A stretch of DNA of 64,000 bases from NCBI RefSeq assembly GCF_900116295.1, contig NZ_FPAF01000001.1, positions 496,001 to 560,000 on the forward strand, written 5' to 3'. A model generated the notes under the pieces. It did no database searches and was not told the DNA's origin. It saw only the letters and a list, made by a program, of their open reading frames with translations. The stretch is from Bacillus sp. 103mf. Its GTDB lineage: Bacteria > Bacillota > Bacilli > Bacillales > Bacillaceae_G. This document shows, in pieces, positions 40,092-47,320 of this stretch (its first letter is position 1; each line of letters begins with the position of its first letter). A program made the position numbers and the translations under genes.

Positions 40092-40286
40092 TATATAAAT
40101 CCAAATTAAAAAACGACATAAAACCATTCTCATTAGGTGGGCGAGGGCATCTGGCTATGCATAGAAGCGGTCAGAGCCTTTTTCTGCCACATGCGAAGTT
40201 CAAACAAAGGAAGAAGGCAAGTGCAGGCTCCTTTGTTTTTGCATAACAGCAATCTATATGTCGAAAAATCAAAATGGATTCATATA
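40092..40286 (-). repeat. Repeat family R2, copy c (inverted, about 195 bp)
   Basis: Imperfect terminal inverted repeats (TATATAAATCCAAATTAAAA at one end, ATGGATTCATATA at the other). The inner stem AAACAAAGGA/TCCTTTGTTT is perfect although its sequence differs from the other copies. It begins 26 bases upstream of the rsmD start. Confidence 0.85.
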
Positions 40287-40324
40287 ACAAATGTTCATAT
40301 AAATCATTCTTGTATAAGCTCAAC

Positions 40325-40379
40325 TTTATCCCGCTATTCGTGGGCAATAATACCTCCACTGATGAAAGTTTCACTTTAT
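40325..40379 (+). repeat. Repeat family R1, complete core copy
   Basis: Reads TTTATCCCGCTATTCGTGGG, then CAATAATACCTCCACTGATG and AAAGTTTCACTTTAT, the clearest 55-base form of the core. It lies between the structured RNA region and the R2 copy upstream of rsmD. Confidence 0.85.
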
Positions 40380-40402
40380 GTATATTCACCTTTTTTATCC
40401 TA

Positions 40403-40549
40403 TCATAAAACATGCGAAAGAAAAATAAAAAGGAAAAGAGAAAATTTAATTTTATAATGTATATCTTCATACAGTTTGGGGATAAATAAGTATAACAACA
40501 TCACCTTCGATGTTGTTGCCAACCGCGGAGAAGACTTACGTTTCCCCAT
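40403..40549 (-). CDS. Possible 48-residue small protein (doubtful)
   Basis: ATG at 40549 follows CCGGAGGAAGAA at good spacing. The product has a basic start (MGKRKSSPRLATTSK) and a hydrophobic end (KFSLFLFIFLS). It is not recognised. The ribosome site and start lie within a long hairpin, so this may be a coincidence of an RNA structure, not a gene. Confidence 0.2.
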   Translation of the reverse strand: MGKRKSSPRLATTSKVMLLYLFIPKLYEDIHYKIKFSLFLFIFLSHVL

Positions 40550-40606
40550 AAGTTCTTCCTCCGGTTTCTCCTCTCCCTTTGCCTTCTTGCTAGTCATGCT
40601 AGTATA
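40494..40606 (-). ncRNA. Structured RNA region upstream of rsmD (ylbH-leader-like)
   Basis: Two strong stems: AACAACATC/GATGTTGTT (40494-40517) and a 16-bp stem with small bulges, AACCGCGGAGAAGACTTA against TAAGTTCTTCCTCCGGTT (40521-40566). Read on the minus strand, the inner part of the second stem gains a U-G pair and a G-C closing pair; on the plus strand it has a C-A mismatch. This favours a minus RNA. The position agrees with the known 'ylbH' RNA motif found before ylbH (rsmD) in Bacillus. The family assignment is from memory of its location, not from alignment. Confidence 0.5.
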
Positions 40607-40613
40607 AGAAGGG

Positions 40614-40635
40614 CCCTGCTTCGGCAGGGTTTTTT
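40614..40635 (+). terminator. Plus-strand terminator with UUCG loop
   Basis: CCCTGC-TTCG-GCAGGG followed by TTTTTT on the plus strand. The C(UUCG)G loop is very stable. No plus-strand gene lies upstream within 1.5 kb, so it must end a non-coding or antisense transcript or shield the next gene. Confidence 0.8.
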
Positions 40636-40696
40636 CTTTGTCTCCTTTTCATTTTGAAACTGAAATGATACAGTAAAAGAAAGAGGAGGAAAAGAC

Positions 40697-41086
40697 ATGA
40701 TTCAACGTTTTATTGAACTAGGAGAAGGATACTCCGATTTATACGAATTACTCGAAATTGCAAAAGCAAACAAACATCGAGTATCGCATATGCTTCAATT
40801 TAATACTTCGAAAAACGACAAAGCTGTATGCTCTCTCGTCGTTGTTCTTCACCCCACGACAGTAGGCGATTTTCAGCCTTTATACATATGTCGAGAAGGG
40901 ATTCCTGTATTAACAGATAAAAAAAGCAAACGAATTACTTTATTTGAAGAAACAGCTGAACAAATCGGAAAAAAAGTAGTTTCTTTTACTGTAAAACCAT
41001 CTACTACATTTCCAGAAAATGAACTATACTTCAACCATCTCATCGGTATTTTACGAATGAATCATTTTATTCCACCGATGCAATAA
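40697..41086 (+). CDS. Conserved protein of unknown function (129 residues)
   Basis: Begins MIQRFIELGEGYSDLYELLEI; soluble, no signal peptide or membrane segment. It seems to be a small alpha/beta protein widely kept in Bacillus, possibly of the DUF7147 type. Some databases label relatives with unrelated enzyme names, which nothing in the sequence supports. ATG at 40697 after GAGGAGG. Convergent with ylbG, sharing a terminator. Confidence 0.8.
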   Translation: MIQRFIELGEGYSDLYELLEIAKANKHRVSHMLQFNTSKNDKAVCSLVVVLHPTTVGDFQPLYICREGIPVLTDKKSKRITLFEETAEQIGKKVVSFTVKPSTTFPENELYFNHLIGILRMNHFIPPMQ

Positions 41087-41102
41087 GGTGAAGAATACAA
41101 GA

Positions 41103-41131
41103 AAGCCCCACCAGAATTTAGGTGGGGTTTT
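41103..41131. terminator. Shared terminator after the 129-residue gene and ylbG
   Basis: Stem AAGCCCCACC/GGTGGGGTTT with an 8-base loop, T-rich on the plus strand and CTTTCTTG on the minus strand. It overlaps the ylbG stop. Confidence 0.85.
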
Positions 41132-41405
41132 AATCTATCTTATTATAATCATATTCTTTCGCACGATCTGGTCTGGAATTTTCGAACTCCGTTTTTAAAA
41201 ACGGCCGATAAGATGGCTCTATTTTTTTTACAAACGGAAGCTTATTTAATTTTTGCATCATATGTTCTAATTGCTCCATATCACAATACACAACAGCATA
41301 TTTAAACCGTTTCGATATGTAATGAATGTTTCCATATTTCCTTAAAATTTTAGCATGTTTTAAGGAATGTAGATAGACAATCATACTTTGTCGTTGCCCA
41401 AACAT
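41130..41405 (-). CDS. ylbG: DUF2129-family protein YlbG
   Basis: 91 residues, small ferredoxin-like alpha/beta domain ([35 protein letters not shown]...). Conserved in Bacilli next to ylbF; no known function. ATG at 41405 after AAAGGAG. Two R1 repeat units separate it from ylbF. Confidence 0.9.
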   Translation of the reverse strand: MFGQRQSMIVYLHSLKHAKILRKYGNIHYISKRFKYAVVYCDMEQLEHMMQKLNKLPFVKKIEPSYRPFLKTEFENSRPDRAKEYDYNKID

Positions 41406-41434
41406 AATGTTCTCCTTTTATTTAATATCATTCA

Positions 41435-41488
41435 TTTATCCCGCATTAACGGGCAGTAAGACCCCCACTGACGGAAGTTTCACTTTAT
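41435..41488 (+). repeat. Repeat family R1, core copy upstream of ylbG
   Basis: TTTATCCCGCATTAACGGGC, then AGTAAGACCCCCACTGACGG and AAGTTTCACTTTAT. One complete core unit. Confidence 0.85.
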
Positions 41489-41518
41489 TTCATAATAAGC
41501 CACAGAAATTTATCCTGT

Positions 41519-41553
41519 ATTAATGGGTACCCCTACCGATGAAGGCTTCATCA
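41519..41553 (+). repeat. Repeat family R1, partial second copy
   Basis: TTTATCCTGTATTAATGGGT, then ACCCCTACCGATGAAGG. It is a decayed unit 30 bases after the previous one, suggesting tandem or repeated insertion. Confidence 0.6.
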
Positions 41554-41616
41554 TCGATTTTCAAATATTAAAAATACCGGAAGCCATTTCTTACATTCTT
41601 TTTTCTTCTATATTCT

Positions 41617-41646
41617 AAAAAACGGGGCAGATTACCCCGTTTTTTT
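41617..41646. terminator. Rho-independent terminator of ylbF
   Basis: Stem AAAAAACGGGG/CCCCGTTTTTT with a 7-base loop, overlapping the ylbF stop. Confidence 0.85.
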
Positions 41647-42084
41647 GCACCCGCAACTACCTCCAGAACCACAACCGCCTCCACAACCACCTGCATCAAA
41701 AAACGGGTTGCCTGTCGGAACTTTAATAGCAGGAGAAATCTCAGCACCCATAATTACACTAATCTCATCCAATAACTTTTGTAAATCATTTTCCGCCTTT
41801 TTAAAAGCAGCTATTTTTTCATGTAAATCTACTGCTCGTTTTAACTCCCGCATTTGTTTCGATACAGATGTATAGTCCGGATGATATTTTCCAAAGCGCT
41901 GCACTTCTTCATAACGCTCTTTCATTTCTGTAAATTGCCCTATTAGCGTTTGTACTTCCGAATCTTGCTGCAATGCATAGTAGCACTTGCGGTATTGCTC
42001 TGCTATATCTGAAAGAACAACTGCCTTTGCAAGTTGTTCAGCCTTGTCTAAAATCATTACGCTCTCTAGCGTCGCTGCAATCAT
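41632..42084 (-). CDS. ylbF: RNase Y specificity factor YlbF (RicF)
   Basis: 150 residues, helical Com_YlbF domain (about 5-120). The cysteine-rich tail GGCGGGCGSGGSCGCKK has four Cys. In B. subtilis YlbF joins YmcA and YaaT in an Fe-S-binding complex that directs RNase Y and is needed for competence, biofilm and sporulation. Tail cysteines are thought to be cluster ligands. ATG at 42084 after GGAGGTG. The partner genes are not in this window. Confidence 0.94.
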   Translation of the reverse strand: MIAATLESVMILDKAEQLAKAVVLSDIAEQYRKCYYALQQDSEVQTLIGQFTEMKERYEEVQRFGKYHPDYTSVSKQMRELKRAVDLHEKIAAFKKAENDLQKLLDEISVIMGAEISPAIKVPTGNPFFDAGGCGGGCGSGGSCGCKKTG

Positions 42085-42160
42085 GAGAGACACCTCCGAA
42101 TATTAATCATATCACATTTACAGCAGAACTACTAATTCCATGACTTTATTCAGATATAGA

Positions 42161-42733
42161 TTACAGACAAATATGTTCGGCAATATTGTACTTCAAAATT
42201 TCCCACGTTCCCTCTATTTCTCTCACATAACTGATACAAGCATTTTGTAGTGGTGTTTGAAACGTAATTTCTTCTGGAGAAATAGCATGTAACATCGCTT
42301 TAATTGCATGGGAATGTGCAACAATAATAATACGTTTTCCCATATATTTTTGAGCAACATCTTTTAATGCTACAAAACACCGCTCAACAATTTCTTGATC
42401 CGTTTCCATTCCTTCCACGTTACCATCTGCAATAAACTGTCTAACTTCAGCAACTGGCTTTCCGGATGCTACTCCAAAATTTCGTTCCATAAAACGTTCA
42501 TCAAGATGAATTGTGTCTATTTTCACCGCATTAGCAATAGCTTGCGCTGTTTCATATGCTCTTACTAGTGGACTACTAACGATGATATCCCATGATTCAG
42601 CTTTTAAAGCTACTGCACTTTGACTTGCTTGCTTTTTTCCAATTTCATTTAAAGGAATATCTTCTCTTCCTTGAATAATCTCTTGAAAATTCCAATCAGT
42701 TTGTCCATGTCGTACTAAACAAATTTCCGTCAT
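42161..42733 (-). CDS. Histidine phosphatase (phosphoglycerate-mutase-like)
   Basis: 190 residues. Catalytic histidines in LVRHGQTDWN (H9) and VAHSHAIKAML, with the acid residue in ERNFGVASG and conserved SSPLVRAYETA. The broad family removes phosphate from small molecules such as phosphoglycerate or alpha-ribazole phosphate; the substrate is not predictable. ATG at 42733 after AAAGGAG. It sits between ylbE and ylbF, where B. subtilis has no such gene, so it is an extra of this lineage. Confidence 0.88.
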   Translation of the reverse strand: MTEICLVRHGQTDWNFQEIIQGREDIPLNEIGKKQASQSAVALKAESWDIIVSSPLVRAYETAQAIANAVKIDTIHLDERFMERNFGVASGKPVAEVRQFIADGNVEGMETDQEIVERCFVALKDVAQKYMGKRIIIVAHSHAIKAMLHAISPEEITFQTPLQNACISYVREIEGTWEILKYNIAEHICL

Positions 42734-42809
42734 GCTATAACTCCTTTTTCTATAATCCATTTTTATTGTAACAAAAGTTTCGCATGACGGACACATTTTT
42801 TACTTCCAA

Positions 42810-43055
42810 TTAATTAACGTTTTGCTGTTTCATATATTGAAACATGTCTATCATAAGAGAAGCAACGGATAATTGATTTTGAAACTTAGCTACCTTGTCT
42901 GGGATTGTCTTTTTAAAATATTGCATGGCTGCTAATTCAAATGCTTCTTTTTCACTTGGATTTCTAGAAAGTTTCCGATACCAATATGGTTGCTCTCGAA
43001 TATATTTCTGTAAATCTTCATTCGACCTTACAAATTCGATGAGTTCAGTTCTCAT
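42810..43055 (-). CDS. ylbE: YlbE-like protein
   Basis: 81 residues, helical, with conserved YIREQPYWYRKLSRNP. Function unknown; linked to ylbD in sporulation-related loci. ATG at 43055 lies 7 bases after AGGAGG; the GTG just before it is rejected as part of the spacer. 11 bases after the ylbD stop. Confidence 0.9.
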   Translation of the reverse strand: MRTELIEFVRSNEDLQKYIREQPYWYRKLSRNPSEKEAFELAAMQYFKKTIPDKVAKFQNQLSVASLMIDMFQYMKQQNVN

Positions 43056-43066
43056 CACCTTTCCTC

Positions 43067-43480
43067 CTAATCTTTTTGAAAGAAAAACGGATTATTTTCG
43101 GAATTACGCTGTTGCTTTGTTGTTTGATCCCCTTGAAACTGTTGAATAACCTGCTGCACACTTCCAATGGCAGTCGTCATATTCGCTAAATGTTGCTGCA
43201 CCTGTTCTACATCTATTTTTTTTAAAAACGATACCATTTGTCCCATAAAATCACCAAGCTTTTCTCCGCTCTCTTCTTGTACAGGTGGAGGAACTATCTC
43301 TCCATTTACTTTGTAGCGATTCCACACACCATCTTGTTCTCCAAGTAAATACCATTCTTCGTAAAACTGTTGCCATGATTTCTTTCCATTTCGAACGTCA
43401 TGAACCATCTTTGGATGCTGACGTACAAACTCTTTGAACTTTTGAATAGAAGGATGTAAATCTCCTTTCACCGTCGTCAT
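43067..43480 (-). CDS. ylbD: Putative spore coat protein YlbD
   Basis: 137 residues. N-terminal domain FKEFVRQHPKMVHDVRNGKKSWQQFYEEWYLLGE is typical of YlbD-like coat proteins; the middle is Pro-rich and the end Gln/Asn-rich. Coat location is reported for B. subtilis YlbD. ATG at 43480 after GGTGGGGTG. It forms a pair with ylbE. Confidence 0.88.
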   Translation of the reverse strand: MTTVKGDLHPSIQKFKEFVRQHPKMVHDVRNGKKSWQQFYEEWYLLGEQDGVWNRYKVNGEIVPPPVQEESGEKLGDFMGQMVSFLKKIDVEQVQQHLANMTTAIGSVQQVIQQFQGDQTTKQQRNSENNPFFFQKD

Positions 43481-43521
43481 TACAATCACCCCACCAGATG
43501 TATCTTTTACTATATTGTAAG

Positions 43522-43545
43522 AAAAAAAAGGCGCATGGTTCGCCT
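43522..43545 (-). terminator. Short terminator of ylbC
   Basis: AGGCG/CGCCT stem (5 bp, all but one G-C) with a 7-base loop, followed by eight T on the minus strand, 22 bases after the ylbC stop. Confidence 0.65.
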
Positions 43546-43567
43546 ATTTTTAGGCAATCCATACACC

Positions 43568-44605
43568 TTACTTTTGAATAAAATTTTGCGTATAAAATTT
43601 ATCATACACTCCAATTCCTAAACCAGTGAATTGTTCATTTAGCAAATTCTTTCGATGTCCTTCACTATTTAACCATCCTTGAACCGCTGCAATTCCATCA
43701 CTATGCTGCGCTGCAATGTTTTCTCCCGCTAGCTGAAATGATACATTCCCTTTTTGTAAACGATCTCCTAATGTTCCAAACGAAGGTGAATCATGTGAAA
43801 AATAGTTGTTATCTTTCATGTCTTTACTATGTTCATATGCTACTACCGCTGCTTGCTGATCCCATACTAATAATGGAAGATGGTTACGACTTCGAATTAC
43901 ATTTGTCAAATCTAAAATTTGCTGTGCATTCCCTTGTTCAACTTGTTTTATTTGTTCTTGTGATAATGGCTGTGGATTCGTTAATTCTCCAGAAAAAACA
44001 ATCTGATACGGTCTTTGGCTGATTAACGTTTCATCATCCATATAACGAACACCAACAAGTTTATGTGTAAAATGATCAAAATATAATTGCGCCCATCCAT
44101 CTTCTATAGCAACGAGTGGTTGTTCTGTTAGTTCAACATCAGATAATTCGAATTGATAGCTATTTTTTCCCATTTTAAGTGAAATTTCATGTGAAAACGG
44201 ATTTTTCTTATAAATATCTTCATATGTTTCCCCAATATGAAATGGCGAAATATTTACTTTCTCTCCACTAACATAAATCGTAACAATTTTATGCTCTTTA
44301 ATCCCAAACTGCACATATTGTGTTAAGTTTTTATTATATATCCACCATTCATAACCATATGCAGATGGTTCAATTCGCGATGGTTCATCCCAATTTGCTA
44401 ATAAAATTTCAGAATCACTACCAAGTAACTCCGGAATGGTTTCGGGTACTCCTTTAATCTCTTTTTCTTTTTTGGTTTTCACAATTTTATGCTCTTTTTT
44501 TAAATGAGGGGATTGAAATATATATTGAGAAACGAGTAATTTCCCGTATAGATCAATTGCTAAAATAAGAATAGTAATTACTATAATGCGAAACAACTTT
44601 TTCAA
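43568..44605 (-). CDS. ylbC: CAP-domain secreted/membrane-anchored protein YlbC
   Basis: 345 residues. Signal anchor (KKLFRIIVITILILAIDLYG), CAP-associated domain (about 60-200, ELLGSDSEILLANWDEPSRIE..) and C-terminal SCP/CAP domain (about 225-345) with ILDLTNVIRSRNHLPLL, FSHDSP and AGENIA. Related proteins act outside the cell, some in spores. The start is TTG at 44605, 8 bases after AGGAGG; an upstream ATG gives an unlikely 29-residue extension. Confidence 0.88.
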   Translation of the reverse strand: MKKLFRIIVITILILAIDLYGKLLVSQYIFQSPHLKKEHKIVKTKKEKEIKGVPETIPELLGSDSEILLANWDEPSRIEPSAYGYEWWIYNKNLTQYVQFGIKEHKIVTIYVSGEKVNISPFHIGETYEDIYKKNPFSHEISLKMGKNSYQFELSDVELTEQPLVAIEDGWAQLYFDHFTHKLVGVRYMDDETLISQRPYQIVFSGELTNPQPLSQEQIKQVEQGNAQQILDLTNVIRSRNHLPLLVWDQQAAVVAYEHSKDMKDNNYFSHDSPSFGTLGDRLQKGNVSFQLAGENIAAQHSDGIAAVQGWLNSEGHRKNLLNEQFTGLGIGVYDKFYTQNFIQK

Positions 44606-44816
44606 ATTATATACCTCCTGAATAACCATGAAATTGAGGTATACACAAACAAAACTGTTTTCTCCATTTTGTGTGTACCACACTATGTTCACTATATCAT
44701 ATTTCTTTCATAAAATCAGACATTCTCCCTTTTCTCTCTATATGAATTGCGTTTTCTCACTATTCGTACTATTATAAATTCAAGTGGTTTTACGTTTATA
44801 ATAAGGAGGCTATTTC

Positions 44817-45182
44817 ATGCAATTTACAAATACGAAACTTGAAGGCGTAGTTGTTGACTTCACACTTCTTACTGAGGTAATGGACAATCATCACTTTGTA
44901 CTAGCTGGGCAATGGGATTACGAGCGAGTTACATACGACTATAAATTTGAAATGCTGAAAGATGTGTATTATTTACGTATACAAGGTTTTGCGCTAGAAG
45001 GAGATATTGGCCGGCGACATGCCCATATTAAATTATTACAACCTCTTCTTGGTAAACATTATTATCCACACGGCGTGGAGTATGGAGAGAACGAAAAATT
45101 CCCAAAAAATGTTCTTCAAAAAAGCGAACAGTTACTTCAAAATATCGAAAAAGAGTTGCAAGATTTAGCGATTATAGAATAA
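44817..45182 (+). CDS. ylbA: YugN-like family protein (YlbA position)
   Basis: 121 residues. Contains the family motif LAGQWDYERVTYDYKFE and Q-G-x-A-x-E-G-D-I near the middle (IQGFALEGDIGRRHAHI). Function unknown. B. subtilis ylbA lies beside ctaG in the same way; ylbB, expected next, is absent here. ATG at 44817 after AAGGAGG. It converges on ctaG across a 17-bp perfect hairpin. Confidence 0.85.
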   Translation: MQFTNTKLEGVVVDFTLLTEVMDNHHFVLAGQWDYERVTYDYKFEMLKDVYYLRIQGFALEGDIGRRHAHIKLLQPLLGKHYYPHGVEYGENEKFPKNVLQKSEQLLQNIEKELQDLAIIE

Positions 45183-45250
45183 AGAAAAGCGGAGCCGACT
45201 GTTTAAGCCCTCATAGCTAAGGAGGCAGAGCTAGACAAAGATGTCGAAAA

Positions 45251-45290
45251 ATCAAAAGAAGGTGTACACGATGGTACACCTTCTTTTGAT
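45251..45290. terminator. Bidirectional terminator between ylbA and ctaG
   Basis: Perfect 17-bp stem beginning ATCAAAAGAAGGTGTAC with a 6-base loop; the T-rich arm gives a tail on both strands. It is one of the strongest hairpins in the window. Confidence 0.85.
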
Positions 45291-45298
45291 TTAGTAAA

Positions 45299-45354
45299 TT
45301 TACCTCGCTATTCGTGGATAGTAAGCCTTCCTACTGAGAGAAGTTTCACTTTAT
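45299..45354 (+). repeat. Repeat family R1, diverged copy
   Basis: TTTACCTCGCTATTCGTGGA, then TAGTAAGCC and AGAAGTTTCACTTTATC. It reaches into the 3' end of ctaG, so the last codons of ctaG derive from repeat sequence. Confidence 0.7.
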
Positions 45355-46289
45355 CTTGGTGAGAGCTTGCTATCAGTGACAGATGATTGGGATTGCAAAT
45401 ACGGGGGTAATGCATGTATCTGTTCCGCATCCTTTTTCCGTTCTTTACGCACCCACGAGAAGAAAACATACCCAATGACTGTGCCATATACAATTTCTTG
45501 TATAATCTTCATTACAATACCTCCTGTTTTCTGATCCTCTAAAACAGGAATCCAATGTAAGAAATCCGGACCTGTAATATTTAAATTAGATAATGTTCCA
45601 GCTGGTACACAAAGCTCCATCGCCTTCATCCATGAATTTGGATCTGTATATGTCACAAACAACGGCTCATTCGCAAAAATAATAAGTGCACAAGCCGGTG
45701 TTAATAGCATCCCATTAGCAAACATATAACCAATCTTTTTAATATCACTTAATGTTTGATATTGTGCTAACGGATTAAATATCGGCCACCATAGCATAAT
45801 TGCCATAAAAAACAAGATAGCAAGAACAATTGGATGTCCAATTTGGCTTTGCTTTACCGTATCAAACACAAATGGTAAATGATACATCGAAAATAACCCG
45901 TTAAAAACAAATAACGCGATAATAGGATTTGCCCATATGCGTAACATTATACGAATAAATCGAAATGATGTTATATACTCAAAAAAACAGATTGGTAGCC
46001 CCAGTAGTAATAATGGCGGTACAGCAATGTACATGATTGCCATTTCTAACATATGCGCACTAAACACAATATGTCCAAGTAAATCGATAGGACCCCCTTT
46101 AACTAAATATAAAAGGAACATCCCACTTGTAAAATAAAAGATTTTTCGTTTACTTACTTCTTCCCCATTCGGAAAGCGATGTCTATACTTTCCAATAATT
46201 AAAAAATAACCAATCACAATAGCTAATATAAAAAGAAAAAAGATTGGGCTCCACAGTGCTTCAAAACCAAATATCCATAAGTTGTTCAC
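45351..46289 (-). CDS. ctaG: Cytochrome c oxidase assembly factor CtaG (Caa3 type)
   Basis: 312 residues with about seven membrane segments (LWSPIFFLFILAIVIGYFL, then others), of the Caa3_CtaG family that helps insert copper (CuB) into subunit I. Conserved HIVFSAHMLEMA, FNGLFSMYHLP and ACALIIFA. The start is GTG at 46289 after GGGTGGGTG; the longer frame adds residues with no ribosome site. Last gene of ctaBCDEFG; a hairpin after ctaF may lower its expression. Confidence 0.93.
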   Translation of the reverse strand: MNNLWIFGFEALWSPIFFLFILAIVIGYFLIIGKYRHRFPNGEEVSKRKIFYFTSGMFLLYLVKGGPIDLLGHIVFSAHMLEMAIMYIAVPPLLLLGLPICFFEYITSFRFIRIMLRIWANPIIALFVFNGLFSMYHLPFVFDTVKQSQIGHPIVLAILFFMAIMLWWPIFNPLAQYQTLSDIKKIGYMFANGMLLTPACALIIFANEPLFVTYTDPNSWMKAMELCVPAGTLSNLNITGPDFLHWIPVLEDQKTGGIVMKIIQEIVYGTVIGYVFFSWVRKERKKDAEQIHALPPYLQSQSSVTDSKLSPR

Positions 46290-46317
46290 TTTTCTTTCAC
46301 CCACCCTTTCATAAGTA

Positions 46318-46349
46318 AAAGGGGATTGATGAAACATTCAATCCCCTTT
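46318..46349 (-). terminator. Hairpin between ctaF and ctaG
   Basis: Perfect 12-bp stem AAAGGGGATTGA/TCAATCCCCTTT with an 8-base loop, followed by TACTTATG on the minus strand. A partial terminator is likely. Confidence 0.7.
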
Positions 46350-46354
46350 CTATT

Positions 46355-46693
46355 TTAAACCCAAACAATTGTCGTAAAAGTTAAAATCGTTACTAATCCA
46401 ACTAGCAAACCAGCATACAAGAAAAATGCTGGAGCCTCATGCCCTTTATGGCTCATATGCATAAAATAATACAATTGAAAAATAACTTGTATGGCAGCTA
46501 ACAATAAAATAAATGGTACCGAAAAAAGCGGACTAAATGTTTTCGGATATGCGACTGCTACAAATGCAATCATTGTTAAAAAAATCATTAATCCGAACGT
46601 AATGACTTGATGTTTCATTTCTTCCGCACTTTTTTTTCTGCGATAAGCAAGATCCACTTTAGGATTGTTTATATTTGTTTGTTTTATCGCCAT
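46355..46693 (-). CDS. ctaF: Cytochrome c oxidase subunit IV (caa3, CtaF)
   Basis: 112 residues with three membrane segments and the conserved FQLYYFMHMSHKG. Small structural subunit of caa3 oxidase. ATG at 46693, three bases after the ctaE stop, with GGTGGGA as ribosome site. Confidence 0.95.
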   Translation of the reverse strand: MAIKQTNINNPKVDLAYRRKKSAEEMKHQVITFGLMIFLTMIAFVAVAYPKTFSPLFSVPFILLLAAIQVIFQLYYFMHMSHKGHEAPAFFLYAGLLVGLVTILTFTTIVWV

Positions 46694-46696
46694 TGT

Positions 46697-47320
46697 TTAT
46701 CCCACCATTCCCATTAAGTATACTACAGTGAAAATAAACACCCAAACTACGTCAATAAAATGCCAGTAAATTGATGCGACGTAAAACTTCGGAGCATTAT
46801 ATAAATTTAAACCACGCTTCGCATTACGGAGCACTAGAGTTAAAATCCAAAGTAATCCAAATAAAACGTGTAACCCATGCGTACCAACTAACGCATAAAA
46901 TGCAGAACCAAATGCACTACTTTTCATCGTATGCTTAAATTCATGAGTATAATGATTAAACTCATAAATCTCAAAGCCTAAAAAGCCAATCCCAAGCAAT
47001 ATCGTAATAATAAGCCAAAACTGCATTTGTTTAAAATTAAAATTCTTCATATGATACATTGCATATACACTCGTTAAACTACTTGTTAAAAGAAGCATTG
47101 TCATAATAAACACAAGCGGCATTTGAAACATTTCTTGTGACGTCGGCCCACCGTTTGTTGAATTTTTCAATGCCAAGTATGTTCCAAACAAGGAAGCAAA
47201 CAGTACAGTTTCCCCTCCTAAAAATAACCAAAATCCAATGAATTTATTCTTTCCTTCGAGGGTTGCTTTTTCAGGCTCTGCTGGAAAGGTTTCATTTGTT
47301 AATTTTTCCTCTACATGCAT
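46697..47320 (-). CDS. ctaE: Cytochrome c oxidase subunit III (CtaE)
   Basis: 207 residues with five membrane segments. Conserved GFWLFLGGETVLFASLFGTYL, GFEIYEFNHY and VGTHGLHVLFGLLW; final helix YWHFIDVVWVFIFTVVYL. The ATG at 47320 shares its A with the ctaD stop (TAATG), so translation is coupled. Confidence 0.97.
   Translation of the reverse strand: MHVEEKLTNETFPAEPEKATLEGKNKFIGFWLFLGGETVLFASLFGTYLALKNSTNGGPTSQEMFQMPLVFIMTMLLLTSSLTSVYAMYHMKNFNFKQMQFWLIITILLGIGFLGFEIYEFNHYTHEFKHTMKSSAFGSAFYALVGTHGLHVLFGLLWILTLVLRNAKRGLNLYNAPKFYVASIYWHFIDVVWVFIFTVVYLMGMVG

Noticed and set aside
40171-40470. 99-codon minus-strand frame upstream of rsmD
   Set aside because: It crosses an R2 and an R1 repeat, has no ribosome site and a composition unlike coding DNA.
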